Positions 44,301 to 52,021 of a stretch of DNA of 64,000 nucleotides are shown one piece after another. Location of the stretch: the NCBI GenBank assembly GCA_964419545.1, contig CAYQQU010000024.1, positions 13,817 through 77,816 on the forward strand, in the 5' to 3' direction. This stretch comes from CAYQQU01 sp964419545. GTDB lineage: Bacteria > Bacteroidota > Bacteroidia > Chitinophagales > Saprospiraceae. Position 1 is the first letter of the stretch. Every line of letters begins with the position of its first letter. The notes beneath the pieces were generated by a model. It searched no databases, was not told where the DNA came from, and saw nothing but the letters and a program-made list of their open reading frames with translations. Position numbers and translations under genes: made by a program.

Positions 44301-44390
44301 CAGGGCAATCGCATTTGAAAGATGCGACCCTTCAATGGCCATAACCTTTTTCTGCTTTTTGAGATCAAAAAACTCAATGCGATTGCCCTG
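44301..44390. repeat. 14-bp inverted repeat downstream of the phosphonatase-like gene
   Basis: CAGGGCAATCGCAT and ATGCGATTGCCCTG are exact reverse complements separated by 62 bases. The first arm met by the leftward transcript begins 15 bases after the stop codon at 44405. Confidence 0.6.
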
Positions 44391-44404
44391 GTGAGCGCTT
44401 CCTT

Positions 44405-45151
44405 CTAGACCGCGATTTCCGCCAGGTTCCCGGCCACAAAATCGGGGAATTCGGCCAGGGACGCCAGCAGGCCGTCGGGTTGGTGCGCGGCGAGCGCCTC
44501 CCGGGAATGCGTGCCGTTGGTGACGGCCAGGGAGAAAAGACAGCCCGCCGCCTTTCCGGCCTGGATATCCGAAGGGGTATCGCCTATTTTGATCACCGCT
44601 TTTGCATCCGAAATGCCCAGCATTTCCATCGCCTTGAAGATCATATCCGGATGGGGGCGGCCCCGGCCGGTCTCGTCGGGCGTCAGCGACAGGTCGATGA
44701 GCGCACCTTCCCCGCCGCGATATTGGGCGTCGAGCCCGGCCGACCAGCCCAGCTTGTCGAGGATGATGTTGGTGACCTCGCGGTAGAAGCCGGTGGTCAG
44801 GGCAATTTTGATATCGTTATCCCGCAACCAGCGAAACGTCGCCAGAGCGCCTTCGGTAGGCTGAACCTCGTGGGTGCGGTAATGATCTTCCAAGATGCCG
44901 CGGAAGGCCTTGTAATTGTCGTCGACCTTTTGGCGGTAATCCGCACCACCGGCGCCGACGGCTTCCGCCCAGAGGGTCTCGATAACTTCCAGCTTGGGCA
45001 ACCCCTGCATGGCGTTGATCTTCGACCGGTCGGGCCGCAGGCCGCTGCGTAGGGCGGCTTCGTAAAAGCAGTTCTCTACTTCTCTTTCGTCGCGCACCGT
45101 AGTGCCGGCCATATCGAAAACGACGAGTGCTATGTTTTTTTTCATATTCAA
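44405..45151 (-). CDS. Phosphonatase-like HAD hydrolase (PhnX-related)
   Basis: The 248-residue product (the second Met at 45145 is an alternative start) is a HAD-family hydrolase with nucleophile motif FDMAGT (Asp13), where the phosphonatase branch has DxAGT, and cap-domain Lys53 in MQGLPKLEVI at the position expected for the Schiff-base lysine of PhnX. The Arg in GRPHPDM replaces the usual HAD lysine, as in phosphonatases, and GDTPSDIQAG gives the last acidic motif. Such enzymes cut the C-P bond of phosphonoacetaldehyde or a close relative. No PhnW transaminase gene is nearby; the FAD oxidase and PLP enzyme across the divergent promoter could supply the aldehyde instead. Confidence 0.88.
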   Translation of the reverse strand: MNMKKNIALVVFDMAGTTVRDEREVENCFYEAALRSGLRPDRSKINAMQGLPKLEVIETLWAEAVGAGGADYRQKVDDNYKAFRGILEDHYRTHEVQPTEGALATFRWLRDNDIKIALTTGFYREVTNIILDKLGWSAGLDAQYRGGEGALIDLSLTPDETGRGRPHPDMIFKAMEMLGISDAKAVIKIGDTPSDIQAGKAAGCLFSLAVTNGTHSREALAAHQPDGLLASLAEFPDFVAGNLAEIAV

Positions 45152-45197
45152 AGAGGTTATGACTGTGCTATAATTTCCGGAATGCCCATCCCCCGGG

Positions 45198-45788
45198 TTA
45201 ACCGCTTTTGCCGTCGGAATGGTAAAAGAGATAAAGCACCAGCATCCGGGCCGGTTTATCTGTGCGGTTGTGCGGAACGTGGGGGATCCTGCCGTCGTAA
45301 AGCAAGGAGTCGCCCGGTTGGAGCAGGATGAATTCTTCGTCGATCTGGTACGTGATCTCTCCTTCCAGCACGTATTTGAACTCGTAGGCGTCGGTGCTTA
45401 CTTTTTCCCGTTCCGAAGCGGGTTCTATTTCGAGAATGACCGCCTCGATGGTGAGTTCTTCTAACGCCCGCTCCAGGATAAAAAAATAGTTGAACCCCTT
45501 GGCTTCGGTCTCTTTTTTGATCGGCACCAGGTCGGATATGCTGCGGTGTATGTAACGTCGCGGCGGTTCGAAGCGCAGGTTTTTAAAAAAAACTTCGGGG
45601 CTGAGTTCCAGCGCGCGAATGATGGACAGCAAAACCGGCAGCGAAGGCACCGTCCGGCGATTCTCGATCTTGGAAAGCAACCCCTTGCTGACGCCGGCCA
45701 TCTCCGCCAGGTCCGTGAGCTTCAGCTGCCTTTCCAGCCTCAGCGACCGGATGCGTTCGCCGATGCCCGTCAATAGATAATCACTCAT
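45198..45788 (-). CDS. XRE-family regulator with C-terminal cupin sensor
   Basis: The start at 45788 gives 196 residues. An upstream ATG at 45812 is excluded because the promoter -7 box TACCTTTG covers it; 45794 remains possible. Residues 8-65 form an HTH_3 domain (GERIRSLRLERQLKLTDLAE and GVSKGLLSKIENRRTVPSLP), and the C-terminal part is a cupin with EYKFKYVL-like strands and LLQPGDSLLYDGRIPHVPHN. These regulators bind DNA through the N-terminus and a small ligand in the cupin barrel. It is divergent from the FAD oxidase gene and 46 bases upstream of the phosphonatase-like gene, so it probably controls both arms in response to an aminophosphonate or its product. Confidence 0.92.
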   Translation of the reverse strand: MSDYLLTGIGERIRSLRLERQLKLTDLAEMAGVSKGLLSKIENRRTVPSLPVLLSIIRALELSPEVFFKNLRFEPPRRYIHRSISDLVPIKKETEAKGFNYFFILERALEELTIEAVILEIEPASEREKVSTDAYEFKYVLEGEITYQIDEEFILLQPGDSLLYDGRIPHVPHNRTDKPARMLVLYLFYHSDGKSG

Positions 45789-45809
45789 ACACATTGCCGT
45801 TTTGCGCGC

Positions 45810-45817
45810 CAAAGGTA
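45810..45817 (-). promoter_or_regulatory. -7 box of the regulator/phosphonatase transcript
   Basis: TACCTTTG on the minus strand matches TAnnTTTG. The predicted start is near 45803, leaving a short leader before the ATG at 45788. The palindrome at 45824-45844 covers the -33 region, which suggests autoregulation. Confidence 0.6.
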
Positions 45818-45823
45818 AGGAAA

Positions 45824-45844
45824 TTGTTTCTTATTAGTAAACAA
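45824..45844. promoter_or_regulatory. Operator candidate 1
   Basis: TTGTTT (45824-45829) and AAACAA (45839-45844) form an inverted repeat with a 9-base spacer, placed over the -33 region of the leftward promoter. The right half reads GTAAACAA, also found at 45973-45980. Confidence 0.45.
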
Positions 45845-45896
45845 CTCCGTCCAGGTTATTCAGATTGATCACAAAGACTTAATACTAATTTAATAA

Positions 45897-45923
45897 TTGT
45901 AAACTTGCAAGTAATTACCTTTG
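45897..45923 (+). promoter_or_regulatory. Rightward promoter with embedded operator candidate 2
   Basis: TTG (45897-45899) and TACCTTTG (45916-45923) could be -33 and -7 boxes with a short 16-base spacer. Between them lies GTAAACTTGCAAGT, which includes the perfect palindrome ACTTGCAAGT. A bound repressor would cover the promoter. The -7 box is identical to that of the divergent gene. Confidence 0.5.
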
Positions 45924-45970
45924 TACCGGATGTTGAAGATTGGTTTGAGTTGGTCAAAACAATTTACCAT

Positions 45971-45980
45971 TTGTAAACAA
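45971..45980. promoter_or_regulatory. Operator candidate 3
   Basis: TTGTAAACAA is a near-palindrome (TTGT-AA-ACAA) and shares GTAAACAA with site 1. It lies downstream of the upstream rightward promoter. Confidence 0.4.
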
Positions 45981-46100
45981 CCTGCGTTATCGCATCACCA
46001 AATGCACGGATGGTGAAAGCATAGAATCGCCCTGTATTATTTTTTTATTAAGAATCTTCCAATCATCTGGATACCGGCGAAAATCAACACCGCAAACCTT

Positions 46101-46108
46101 ACTTTTGC
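46101..46108 (+). promoter_or_regulatory. Second candidate -7 box for the FAD oxidase operon
   Basis: TACTTTTG matches TAnnTTTG, 42 bases upstream of the ATG at 46151. A matching -33 element is not clear. Confidence 0.45.
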
Positions 46109-46150
46109 CAAAATTTTTTTGCACCCTAACCATTCCTTGAAAGATAAAAC

Positions 46151-47314
46151 ATGACTTCCGCTAATTCAAAATACGACATTGCGATTGTCGGGGCCGGTAT
46201 TGTCGGGCTTTCCCTGGCCTACGAAGCAGCCCGGCAGGGACTCCGGGTGGTGCTGTTCGAACGCCAGGCGCGGCCGCAGGGCGCCACGATCCGCAATTTC
46301 GGCATGGTATGGCCCATCGGGCAGCCGCCACGCACCATCGAGCGGGCGCTGCGCTCGCGCGAGGTCTGGCTGGAGCTGGCGCAAAAAGCAGGCTTCTGGG
46401 CGCAGCCCTGGGGGTCGCTCCACCTCGCTTACCACGAAGACGAGTTGCACGTCCTGGAAGAATTTAAACAGACAACCCGTCACTACCCCTATCAGGTTGA
46501 AATACTGACCCCCGAAGACACCCTCTCGCGCAGCCGCGCCGTAAACCCTATCGGGCTCGAAGGGGCGCTGTTCAGCGCTACCGAAGTCAATATCGACCCG
46601 CGGGAAGCTGCCAACGCCCTGCACCGGTACCTGCGGGAAGCTCTGGAGGTTACGATTGAATACAACACGGCGATTACCCAGGTGAGCTCCCCCCGTCTGT
46701 ACGACGGCCGAAAAGAATGGTCGGCCGAGCGGATCTTCATCTGCACGGGCTCGGACTTCGAAACGCTCTATCCCGAAATATTCGACCAAAGCGGCATGAT
46801 AAAATGCAAGCTGCAAATGATGCGCACCGTTCCCCAGCCCAAAAACTGGGAACTCGGCCCCAACCTGGCGGCCGGCCTCACCCTGCAGCACTACCGCTCT
46901 TTTGCCCATTGCGAAAGCCTGGCGCTGCTGAAAAGGCGCATCGCCCGGGAAATGGCCGATTACAACCGCTGGGGAATTCACGTGATGATGTCCCAGACCC
47001 GCCAGGGGGAACTCACCATCGGCGACAGCCACGAGTACGGCTCCGATCCGAGTCCTTTCGACAAAAGTTCGGTCAACGAGCTCATCCTGCGCTACCTGCG
47101 CAAGTTCGTCAACGTGCCGTCTCTGGAAATCGCCGAAACCTGGAACGGCGTCTACGCCAAATTGCCCGACCAAACGGAATTCATCACCCAGCCCGAGCCC
47201 GGCGTGACGATCGTCAACGGCCTGGGCGGAGCCGGCATGACCCTTTCCTTCGGGCTGGCCCAGGAGGTGCTCGCCGAACGTCACTCCGTACCCCGGCGAG
47301 CCATGCCCGGCTGA
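46151..47314 (+). CDS. FAD-dependent oxidase of the D-amino-acid oxidase fold, aminophosphonate type (TIGR03364-like)
   Basis: The 387-residue product begins with the dinucleotide-binding motif IAIVGAGIVGLSLAYEAARQ (Gly14, Gly16, Gly19) and an acidic residue, Glu37, at the end of the second strand (VVLFER). A DAO-type substrate domain follows, with a C-terminal FAD contact VNGLGGAGMTLSFGLAQEVL. The family linked to phosphonatase-like hydrolases was proposed to deaminate an aminophosphonate oxidatively, for example 2-aminoethylphosphonate or its 1-hydroxy form. The gene is divergent from such a hydrolase and regulator, which fits exactly. It heads a plus-strand operon with the GDPD-like and PLP genes. 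Confidence 0.87.
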   Translation: MTSANSKYDIAIVGAGIVGLSLAYEAARQGLRVVLFERQARPQGATIRNFGMVWPIGQPPRTIERALRSREVWLELAQKAGFWAQPWGSLHLAYHEDELHVLEEFKQTTRHYPYQVEILTPEDTLSRSRAVNPIGLEGALFSATEVNIDPREAANALHRYLREALEVTIEYNTAITQVSSPRLYDGRKEWSAERIFICTGSDFETLYPEIFDQSGMIKCKLQMMRTVPQPKNWELGPNLAAGLTLQHYRSFAHCESLALLKRRIAREMADYNRWGIHVMMSQTRQGELTIGDSHEYGSDPSPFDKSSVNELILRYLRKFVNVPSLEIAETWNGVYAKLPDQTEFITQPEPGVTIVNGLGGAGMTLSFGLAQEVLAERHSVPRRAMPG

Positions 47315-47409
47315 ACGCGGCCGCAATGAATTCATGGAGAACTCTCGGAGGATGGCGCCCCCAGCGAATGTCCAAACTCGAAATACGCACCGCTATGCCC
47401 TCGGTCATC

Positions 47410-48189
47410 ATGCGCTTTTTTTTCCTTTTTTTCACCTCATTCCTCCCGGCGCTCCCGGCCGCGGCCCAGACGCCGCTATCCAACGCGCACGCCCATAACG
47501 ACTACCGGCACGACCGGCCGCTCTTCGACGCGCTGGCCCACGGGTTCACCAGTGTGGAAGCCGATATTCACCTGATTAGGGGAGAATTGTACGTCGCTCA
47601 CGACCGGCCGTTGTTTCCTTCCAAAAAACGAACCTTGCGGCGGCTGTACCTCGATCCGCTACAAAAACATATCGAAGCCAACGGAGGCGCCGTCTATCCG
47701 GGATACGACAGCCCCTTCTATCTGATGATCGATTTTAAGACCGAAGGAGAAGCAACCTACGCCGTGCTGAAAGAACAACTGGCCGACTACGAAGCCTGGC
47801 TGTCCGGCCCCCGCCGGGAAGGCCCGGTACGGATCTTCATTTCGGGCAATCGCCCGGTGGCGACCATTGCAGCGGATGGCGGCTGGCCCGCGGGCGTCGA
47901 CGGGCGGCCCGCCGATCTGGAAGCCGATTTCCAGGCGGCTCTGATGCCCGTGGTCAGCGACCATTTCGGCAATCACCTGAGCTGGGACGGCGCCGGGGAG
48001 CCCGACGCCGCCGAGGTCGACGCATTACAGGCCTGGATCGATACAGCTCACAACAAAGGCATGAAAGTGCGCCTGTGGGCGACGCCCGAAACGGAAAATG
48101 CCTGGGCTTTGCTGCAAGCCGTCGGCGTAGACCTCCTCAATACGGATGACCTGGACCGGCTCCGCAATTTTCTGATTCAGAAAAAATAA
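47410..48189 (+). CDS. Secreted GDPD/PI-PLC-like phosphodiesterase
   Basis: From the ATG at 47410 the product has 259 residues with a signal peptide (MRFFFLFF...PAAAQ); an ATG at 47395 is the alternative, and open codons further upstream belong to sequence overlapping the previous gene. The TIM-barrel catalytic residues of the glycerophosphodiesterase/PI-PLC superfamily are visible: NAHAHNDYRHDRPL at the N-terminus, SVEADIHL, and YVAHDRP. The cell location is periplasm or surface. In this operon it could release head groups from phospho- or phosphonolipids, the aminophosphonate then being degraded inside the cell. That link is inferred from context. Confidence 0.82.
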   Translation: MRFFFLFFTSFLPALPAAAQTPLSNAHAHNDYRHDRPLFDALAHGFTSVEADIHLIRGELYVAHDRPLFPSKKRTLRRLYLDPLQKHIEANGGAVYPGYDSPFYLMIDFKTEGEATYAVLKEQLADYEAWLSGPRREGPVRIFISGNRPVATIAADGGWPAGVDGRPADLEADFQAALMPVVSDHFGNHLSWDGAGEPDAAEVDALQAWIDTAHNKGMKVRLWATPETENAWALLQAVGVDLLNTDDLDRLRNFLIQKK

Positions 48190-48233
48190 TCCTTCGCTTT
48201 TTCTTTTTCAAACGCCCTTCATTCTCCATTCCT

Positions 48234-49583
48234 ATGCAACCGAAAACCTACGTTCAGCAAGGCGATACCAACACCACCGACCAACGACGCCAATTCGGCG
48301 AACAACACCCTCCCGCTACCCGGCAATTACTGGCCGACGACGCCCGGTACTTTTTGCACCAGGCCCTGTCTACGCCGGTGATGAACGCCCTGAGCCGCAC
48401 GGAGGGCGCATACATCTACGATCTGGAAGGGCGTCGCTATCTCGACCTGCACGGCAACGGCGTCCATAATGTCGGTTTCAGCAATGCCGAAGTGCTGGAG
48501 GCGGTGCGGCGCCAACTCGACGAACAACTGGCCTTTACGCCGCGTCGCTATACCAACCGCCCGGCCGTCGATTTCGCCCGGCGCCTGGTGGAAGCCGCAC
48601 CGCCGGAACTCACGCGCGTACTGTTCTGCCCGGGCGGCTCGGAAGCCGTAGAGATGGCCGTCATCCTCGCCAAGCAGGTCACGGGCAAGTGGAAGACCAT
48701 TTCTTTCTGGGACAACTACCACGGCGCCACCTACCAGGCCGCCACCATCGGCGGCACCGAACATTTTATGGTCGGCCAGGGCCCCATGGTGCCCGGCGCT
48801 TTCCACGTCGAATTCCCCAATTATTACCGCAACCCCTGGGGCCTCGCCGACAAAGCAGCCATCGACGAACAGTACCTGCGCCAGATCGAAGTGGTGGCGC
48901 AGCGCCATCCCGACCTGGCCTGCATCATGGGCACCACCATCACCTCCACGCCGGTGGTCCCGACGGCGCGCTACTGGGAAGGCGTAGCGGAGATCTGCCG
49001 GCGGCACGACGCGCTGCTGATTTTCGACGAGATCGTCTGCGGCCTCGGACGCACCGGCAAGCTCTTTGCCTGCGAACACTACCTCACCCCCGACGTGCTC
49101 GTACTCGGCAAGTCGCTCGGCGGCGGTGTATTGCCCCTCGCCGGCATCCTGACCCGCGAGGCTTACAACACCTTGGGGCACCGCTCTATCGGCCATTTCA
49201 CCCACGAAAAAAGCCCCGTCGCGGCGGCAGCCGGCCTGGCTACCCTCGATTACCTGGAAGCCCACCGGATAGTGGATAAGGCCGCTGCGGTCGGCGAATA
49301 CTTCAGGGATCAACTGCTGGCCTTACAAGCCACCTACCCGCTGATCGGCCACGTAGAAGGGCGCGGCCTGCTGCTGTCGGTCGACCTGGTGACCGATCGC
49401 CAAACAAAAGCCCGCGCCTACGACGCCGCCAACCGGATTTTGTACTTTTGCCTGGAACGGGGCCTCTCGTTCAAGCTTATCGACGGCAACGTGCTGACGT
49501 TTCGCCCGGCGCTCATCATCGGAAAAGACGAAGTCGATTTCGTCATCGACACCCTGCGCGCCGCCCTGGAATCGCTCGGCTGA
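48234..49583 (+). CDS. Class III PLP enzyme, aminotransferase or PbfA-like aminophosphonate ammonia-lyase
   Basis: The 449-residue product has the fold-type I class III aminotransferase layout. The PLP lysine is Lys293 in VLGKSLGGGVLPLAG, Asp265 in LLIFDEIVCGLGRTGK binds the pyridine nitrogen, and PGGSEAVEMAVILAK holds the phosphate. In other bacteria a class III homologue next to phosphonatase genes (PbfA) acts as an ammonia-lyase on (R)-1-hydroxy-2-aminoethylphosphonate and gives phosphonoacetaldehyde. The position of this gene beside a PhnX-like hydrolase and FAD oxidase makes that a strong candidate role; an ordinary aminotransferase is the alternative. It lies 44 bases after the GDPD gene. 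Confidence 0.85.
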   Translation: MQPKTYVQQGDTNTTDQRRQFGEQHPPATRQLLADDARYFLHQALSTPVMNALSRTEGAYIYDLEGRRYLDLHGNGVHNVGFSNAEVLEAVRRQLDEQLAFTPRRYTNRPAVDFARRLVEAAPPELTRVLFCPGGSEAVEMAVILAKQVTGKWKTISFWDNYHGATYQAATIGGTEHFMVGQGPMVPGAFHVEFPNYYRNPWGLADKAAIDEQYLRQIEVVAQRHPDLACIMGTTITSTPVVPTARYWEGVAEICRRHDALLIFDEIVCGLGRTGKLFACEHYLTPDVLVLGKSLGGGVLPLAGILTREAYNTLGHRSIGHFTHEKSPVAAAAGLATLDYLEAHRIVDKAAAVGEYFRDQLLALQATYPLIGHVEGRGLLLSVDLVTDRQTKARAYDAANRILYFCLERGLSFKLIDGNVLTFRPALIIGKDEVDFVIDTLRAALESLG

Positions 49584-49664
49584 TTGCATTCGACCAAAAC
49601 CATCCGCGGGGGGCAGCCGTTTTAATGCTGGACCCATAGCGGGTTCGCTTATAAAAACGCGGCT

Positions 49665-50150
49665 ATGACTGAGGAAATCGAGCGCAAATTTTTGCTGGAG
49701 CGCGTGCCCGCGCACCTGTCGCCGGACGAAGCCCGCACCATCGAACAGGGTTACCTGGCGCTGGAAGCAGAGGGCCAGGAAGTCCGCCTGCGCCGAAGTC
49801 CCGGCCGCTTCTGGCTGACGGTAAAAACGACCGGCGAACTGGAACGGCAGGAATACGAAACCGAACTCACCGAGGAACAGTTTCTGACCCTCTGGCCCGC
49901 CACTGCCGGCCGCCGCCTGCAAAAAAAGCGCTACCTGATGACCATCGACGGCTACCAGGCGGAGATCGACCAATATATCGCACCGCTGCAGGGCCTGGTA
50001 GTGGCGGAGATCGAATTTCCGACCGTCGCCGCCGCGCAGGCTTTTCGCCCGCCCGAATGGCTGGGCCGCGAGGTGACCCACCTCAGCTTCCTGAAAAACC
50101 GCAACCTGCTTCAGTTTGACCAGCTCGAATCGCTAATGAACCTGCTATGA
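49665..50150 (+). CDS. CYTH domain protein (triphosphate tunnel metalloenzyme)
   Basis: The 161-residue protein has the CYTH signature EIERK (Glu4, Glu6, Lys8), basic residues lining the tunnel (RLRR near 42, KTTGELERQEYETEL, QKKRYLM) and the closing acidic motif VVAEIEFP. Single-domain bacterial CYTH proteins of this length are usually inorganic triphosphatases, whereas the CyaB branch makes cAMP; the sequence fits the triphosphatase branch better, but I cannot rule out cyclase activity. It overlaps the next gene by 4 bases (ATGA), and that gene carries a cyclic-nucleotide-binding fold, which is why the substrate matters here. Confidence 0.9.
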   Translation: MTEEIERKFLLERVPAHLSPDEARTIEQGYLALEAEGQEVRLRRSPGRFWLTVKTTGELERQEYETELTEEQFLTLWPATAGRRLQKKRYLMTIDGYQAEIDQYIAPLQGLVVAEIEFPTVAAAQAFRPPEWLGREVTHLSFLKNRNLLQFDQLESLMNLL

Positions 50151-52015
50151 ATTTTCCGGAAACTACGAGCGGCGACGTCCGGCCGCTGGAGCGCTACCTG
50201 CCCAGAGCGTTCCGCGAACACATCGAGGACCATTTCTACCGCCGCATCGGCGAAAAAGCGAAGCTGGAAAATTTAAAAAAGGACGACCTCTTTCTGGAAA
50301 ATCCCGATAAGCACATCGGGCTGTATTCCGACCATAGCGTGGTGCACGTGCGCGACGTGGCCCGCCAGACCCTGCAAGTTATCGATCGCGCCAACGGCGT
50401 GATCATCCCCCGCCGCGACCCTCAGACGCTAGAATTCCTGCGGGCGTACGGCCTGCATCTCGCTTATTTACACGATATCGGCATGGTGGATTTTTCGGAC
50501 TTCGGCCGGTTCATGCACCCCGAATTCGCGGCCCAGTACGTATTCTCCGAAGCGTTCGACGAAATGGCCGACCTCCTTTGGAACGATAATGCGGGCAACC
50601 TGCCGTGGCGCCTGCTGCGCCTCTTTCGGGATACCGCCTCCGAAGCAAAGGTGCGCGTCATTTTCCGGGAAATGCTCAGCCTTTCCGCAACGCACAGCAA
50701 AAGTAAATTTCCCATTACCCTGGTCAACGATCCTTCCGCACTCTGCCGCCACCTGCGCCACGTGGTCTCCACCCCGCTCCAAGCCCTTTATCTCGAACAA
50801 AAGACCGAGCACTATGCCCGTCTGCGCGACCTGAGCAACCAGGCCGAAGAGCGGCAAAAGGCGGAAAGCAAACAATTGAAGTTTCAGCTAAAACTGGAAA
50901 AATACCGACAGGACCAACCGGAGGAAGACCTTCCCGCCCGCCGGTTCTATACCGATTTCCGCCGGGAGGCTTTCTCCTGGCTGGAAGACCGCAGCCCGCA
51001 AGGCCGGCGCCTCATCATCGACCTGATCGACACCCTGCGCTGCCTGCGGGCGGCCGATGCGCTGCGACAGCGGGGCACCGTGCTGCGCACTTCGGCCGGC
51101 TACGAGATCTTCGTAGATCAGAAAAGCGCCAACGCCGTCTTCGCCCTGCGCAGCGAAGACAACCAGGAACTGTATCTGCTGGAAGGTAAAAAGCCGATCA
51201 ATGCAGGGGAAGCGAATATTGCGGGCAGCGAAATCGACGTCGAGGGCAATCTGCGCATCTCCTTTCACCGGGGCCGTTTCTTTACCAACAAAGTAACCCA
51301 AAAGGCCGCATTCAACGCCGCCCTGACGATCGACGATATCCAGGCAGACACCATCATGAGCTTTTTGCGCGATCCCGAGCTCGACTTCGACGTCTACGAA
51401 GCGCCGGCCCGGTCTTTCCACGACATCCGCATCCTGATGGAGGGAACGGAAGACAATCCCGACTTTGCCCGGCTTGCTTTCGATGAGCTGCGCAAACGAA
51501 ACCCGGCCATCGAACACCGCCTGCGCGTCACGGTATCGCTGCAGGGCGCGGACCTCGATGAAGTGCACCGTTATCTGGACGGGCTCGACTTCGGGGATTA
51601 TTTCACGGACCAGGCGGGAGTGGAGCAACTCCTGGCCAAACTGGCCGCCTCCGGACGGCGCCTGGAACACCTCTCCCCGGACACCGCCTTCACCCACGTC
51701 CGGGTGGCCGGCATCCGGGCCGGCGAGCGCCTCATTCGCAGCGGCTCGCCCTCCGGTTTCGTGTACATCCCGCTCGCTGACGGCCTGCGGGTGTTTCCGC
51801 TGGGCGGCTACGACAGCCAGCCCACGCCGGCCTGGGTGCCCCTGGGCAATACCGGCGTGATCCGGGGTTCGATACGCAACGCCAGCGTCTTCGCGGAGAC
51901 CGACCTCAAGCTGCTGATGATCCCCCGCGAAATATATCTCGATCACTGGTATGCACCTTACGACGCCCCCGCCCTCGCAAAGGCCTGGAATCGACTGTCC
52001 GCCAACACTAAATAA
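50147..52015 (+). CDS. HD-domain protein with C-terminal cyclic-nucleotide-binding-like domain
   Basis: The 622-residue protein has an N-terminal HD phosphohydrolase domain with His67 in SVVHVRDVAR, His109-Asp110 in AYLHDIGMVDF and a later SATHSKSKFP motif, followed by a charged helix (220-260) and LRCLRAADALRQRG near 300, which may complete the HD site. The central part (310-470) has no recognised fold. Residues about 490-605 resemble a CRP-type cyclic-nucleotide domain (GERLIRSGSPSGFVYIPLADGLRV), but the phosphate cassette GE-RxA is replaced by LGNTGVIRGSIRNAS, so ligand binding is uncertain. It is soluble, with no signal peptide. It is coupled to the CYTH gene upstream and to an NPP phosphodiesterase gene 6 bases downstream. 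Confidence 0.82.
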   Translation: MNFPETTSGDVRPLERYLPRAFREHIEDHFYRRIGEKAKLENLKKDDLFLENPDKHIGLYSDHSVVHVRDVARQTLQVIDRANGVIIPRRDPQTLEFLRAYGLHLAYLHDIGMVDFSDFGRFMHPEFAAQYVFSEAFDEMADLLWNDNAGNLPWRLLRLFRDTASEAKVRVIFREMLSLSATHSKSKFPITLVNDPSALCRHLRHVVSTPLQALYLEQKTEHYARLRDLSNQAEERQKAESKQLKFQLKLEKYRQDQPEEDLPARRFYTDFRREAFSWLEDRSPQGRRLIIDLIDTLRCLRAADALRQRGTVLRTSAGYEIFVDQKSANAVFALRSEDNQELYLLEGKKPINAGEANIAGSEIDVEGNLRISFHRGRFFTNKVTQKAAFNAALTIDDIQADTIMSFLRDPELDFDVYEAPARSFHDIRILMEGTEDNPDFARLAFDELRKRNPAIEHRLRVTVSLQGADLDEVHRYLDGLDFGDYFTDQAGVEQLLAKLAASGRRLEHLSPDTAFTHVRVAGIRAGERLIRSGSPSGFVYIPLADGLRVFPLGGYDSQPTPAWVPLGNTGVIRGSIRNASVFAETDLKLLMIPREIYLDHWYAPYDAPALAKAWNRLSANTK

Positions 52016-52021
52016 AATAAC

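Larger units (their letters stand above)
44011..44404. other. Intergenic region with repeat motif and inverted repeat
   Basis: No gene is supported in this 394-bp stretch. It contains the TTAGAGC motif copy at 44055-44081 and a 14-bp inverted repeat, CAGGGCAATCGCAT at 44301-44314 and ATGCGATTGCCCTG at 44377-44390, just after the phosphonatase-like gene. The inverted repeat may terminate that transcript or mark the ends of a small inserted element. Confidence 0.55.
45813..46150. promoter_or_regulatory. Divergent regulatory region of the aminophosphonate cluster
   Basis: No gene is supported in this AT-rich gap of 338 bases. It contains promoter boxes on both strands and three GTAAAC-centred motifs (45824-45844, 45897-45906, 45971-45980) that are the best operator candidates for the XRE-cupin regulator. 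The rightward leader is long (more than 200 bases from the upstream promoter), so leader-based control is also possible. Confidence 0.6.

Noticed and set aside
44238..44400. Short minus-strand open frame after the phosphonatase-like gene, reading MAIEGSHLSNAIALKR and ending in YFYLAQNS
   Set aside because: It is under 55 codons, has no start with upstream signals, overlaps the 14-bp inverted repeat on both arms and resembles no protein I know. It is more likely chance coding in a repeat.
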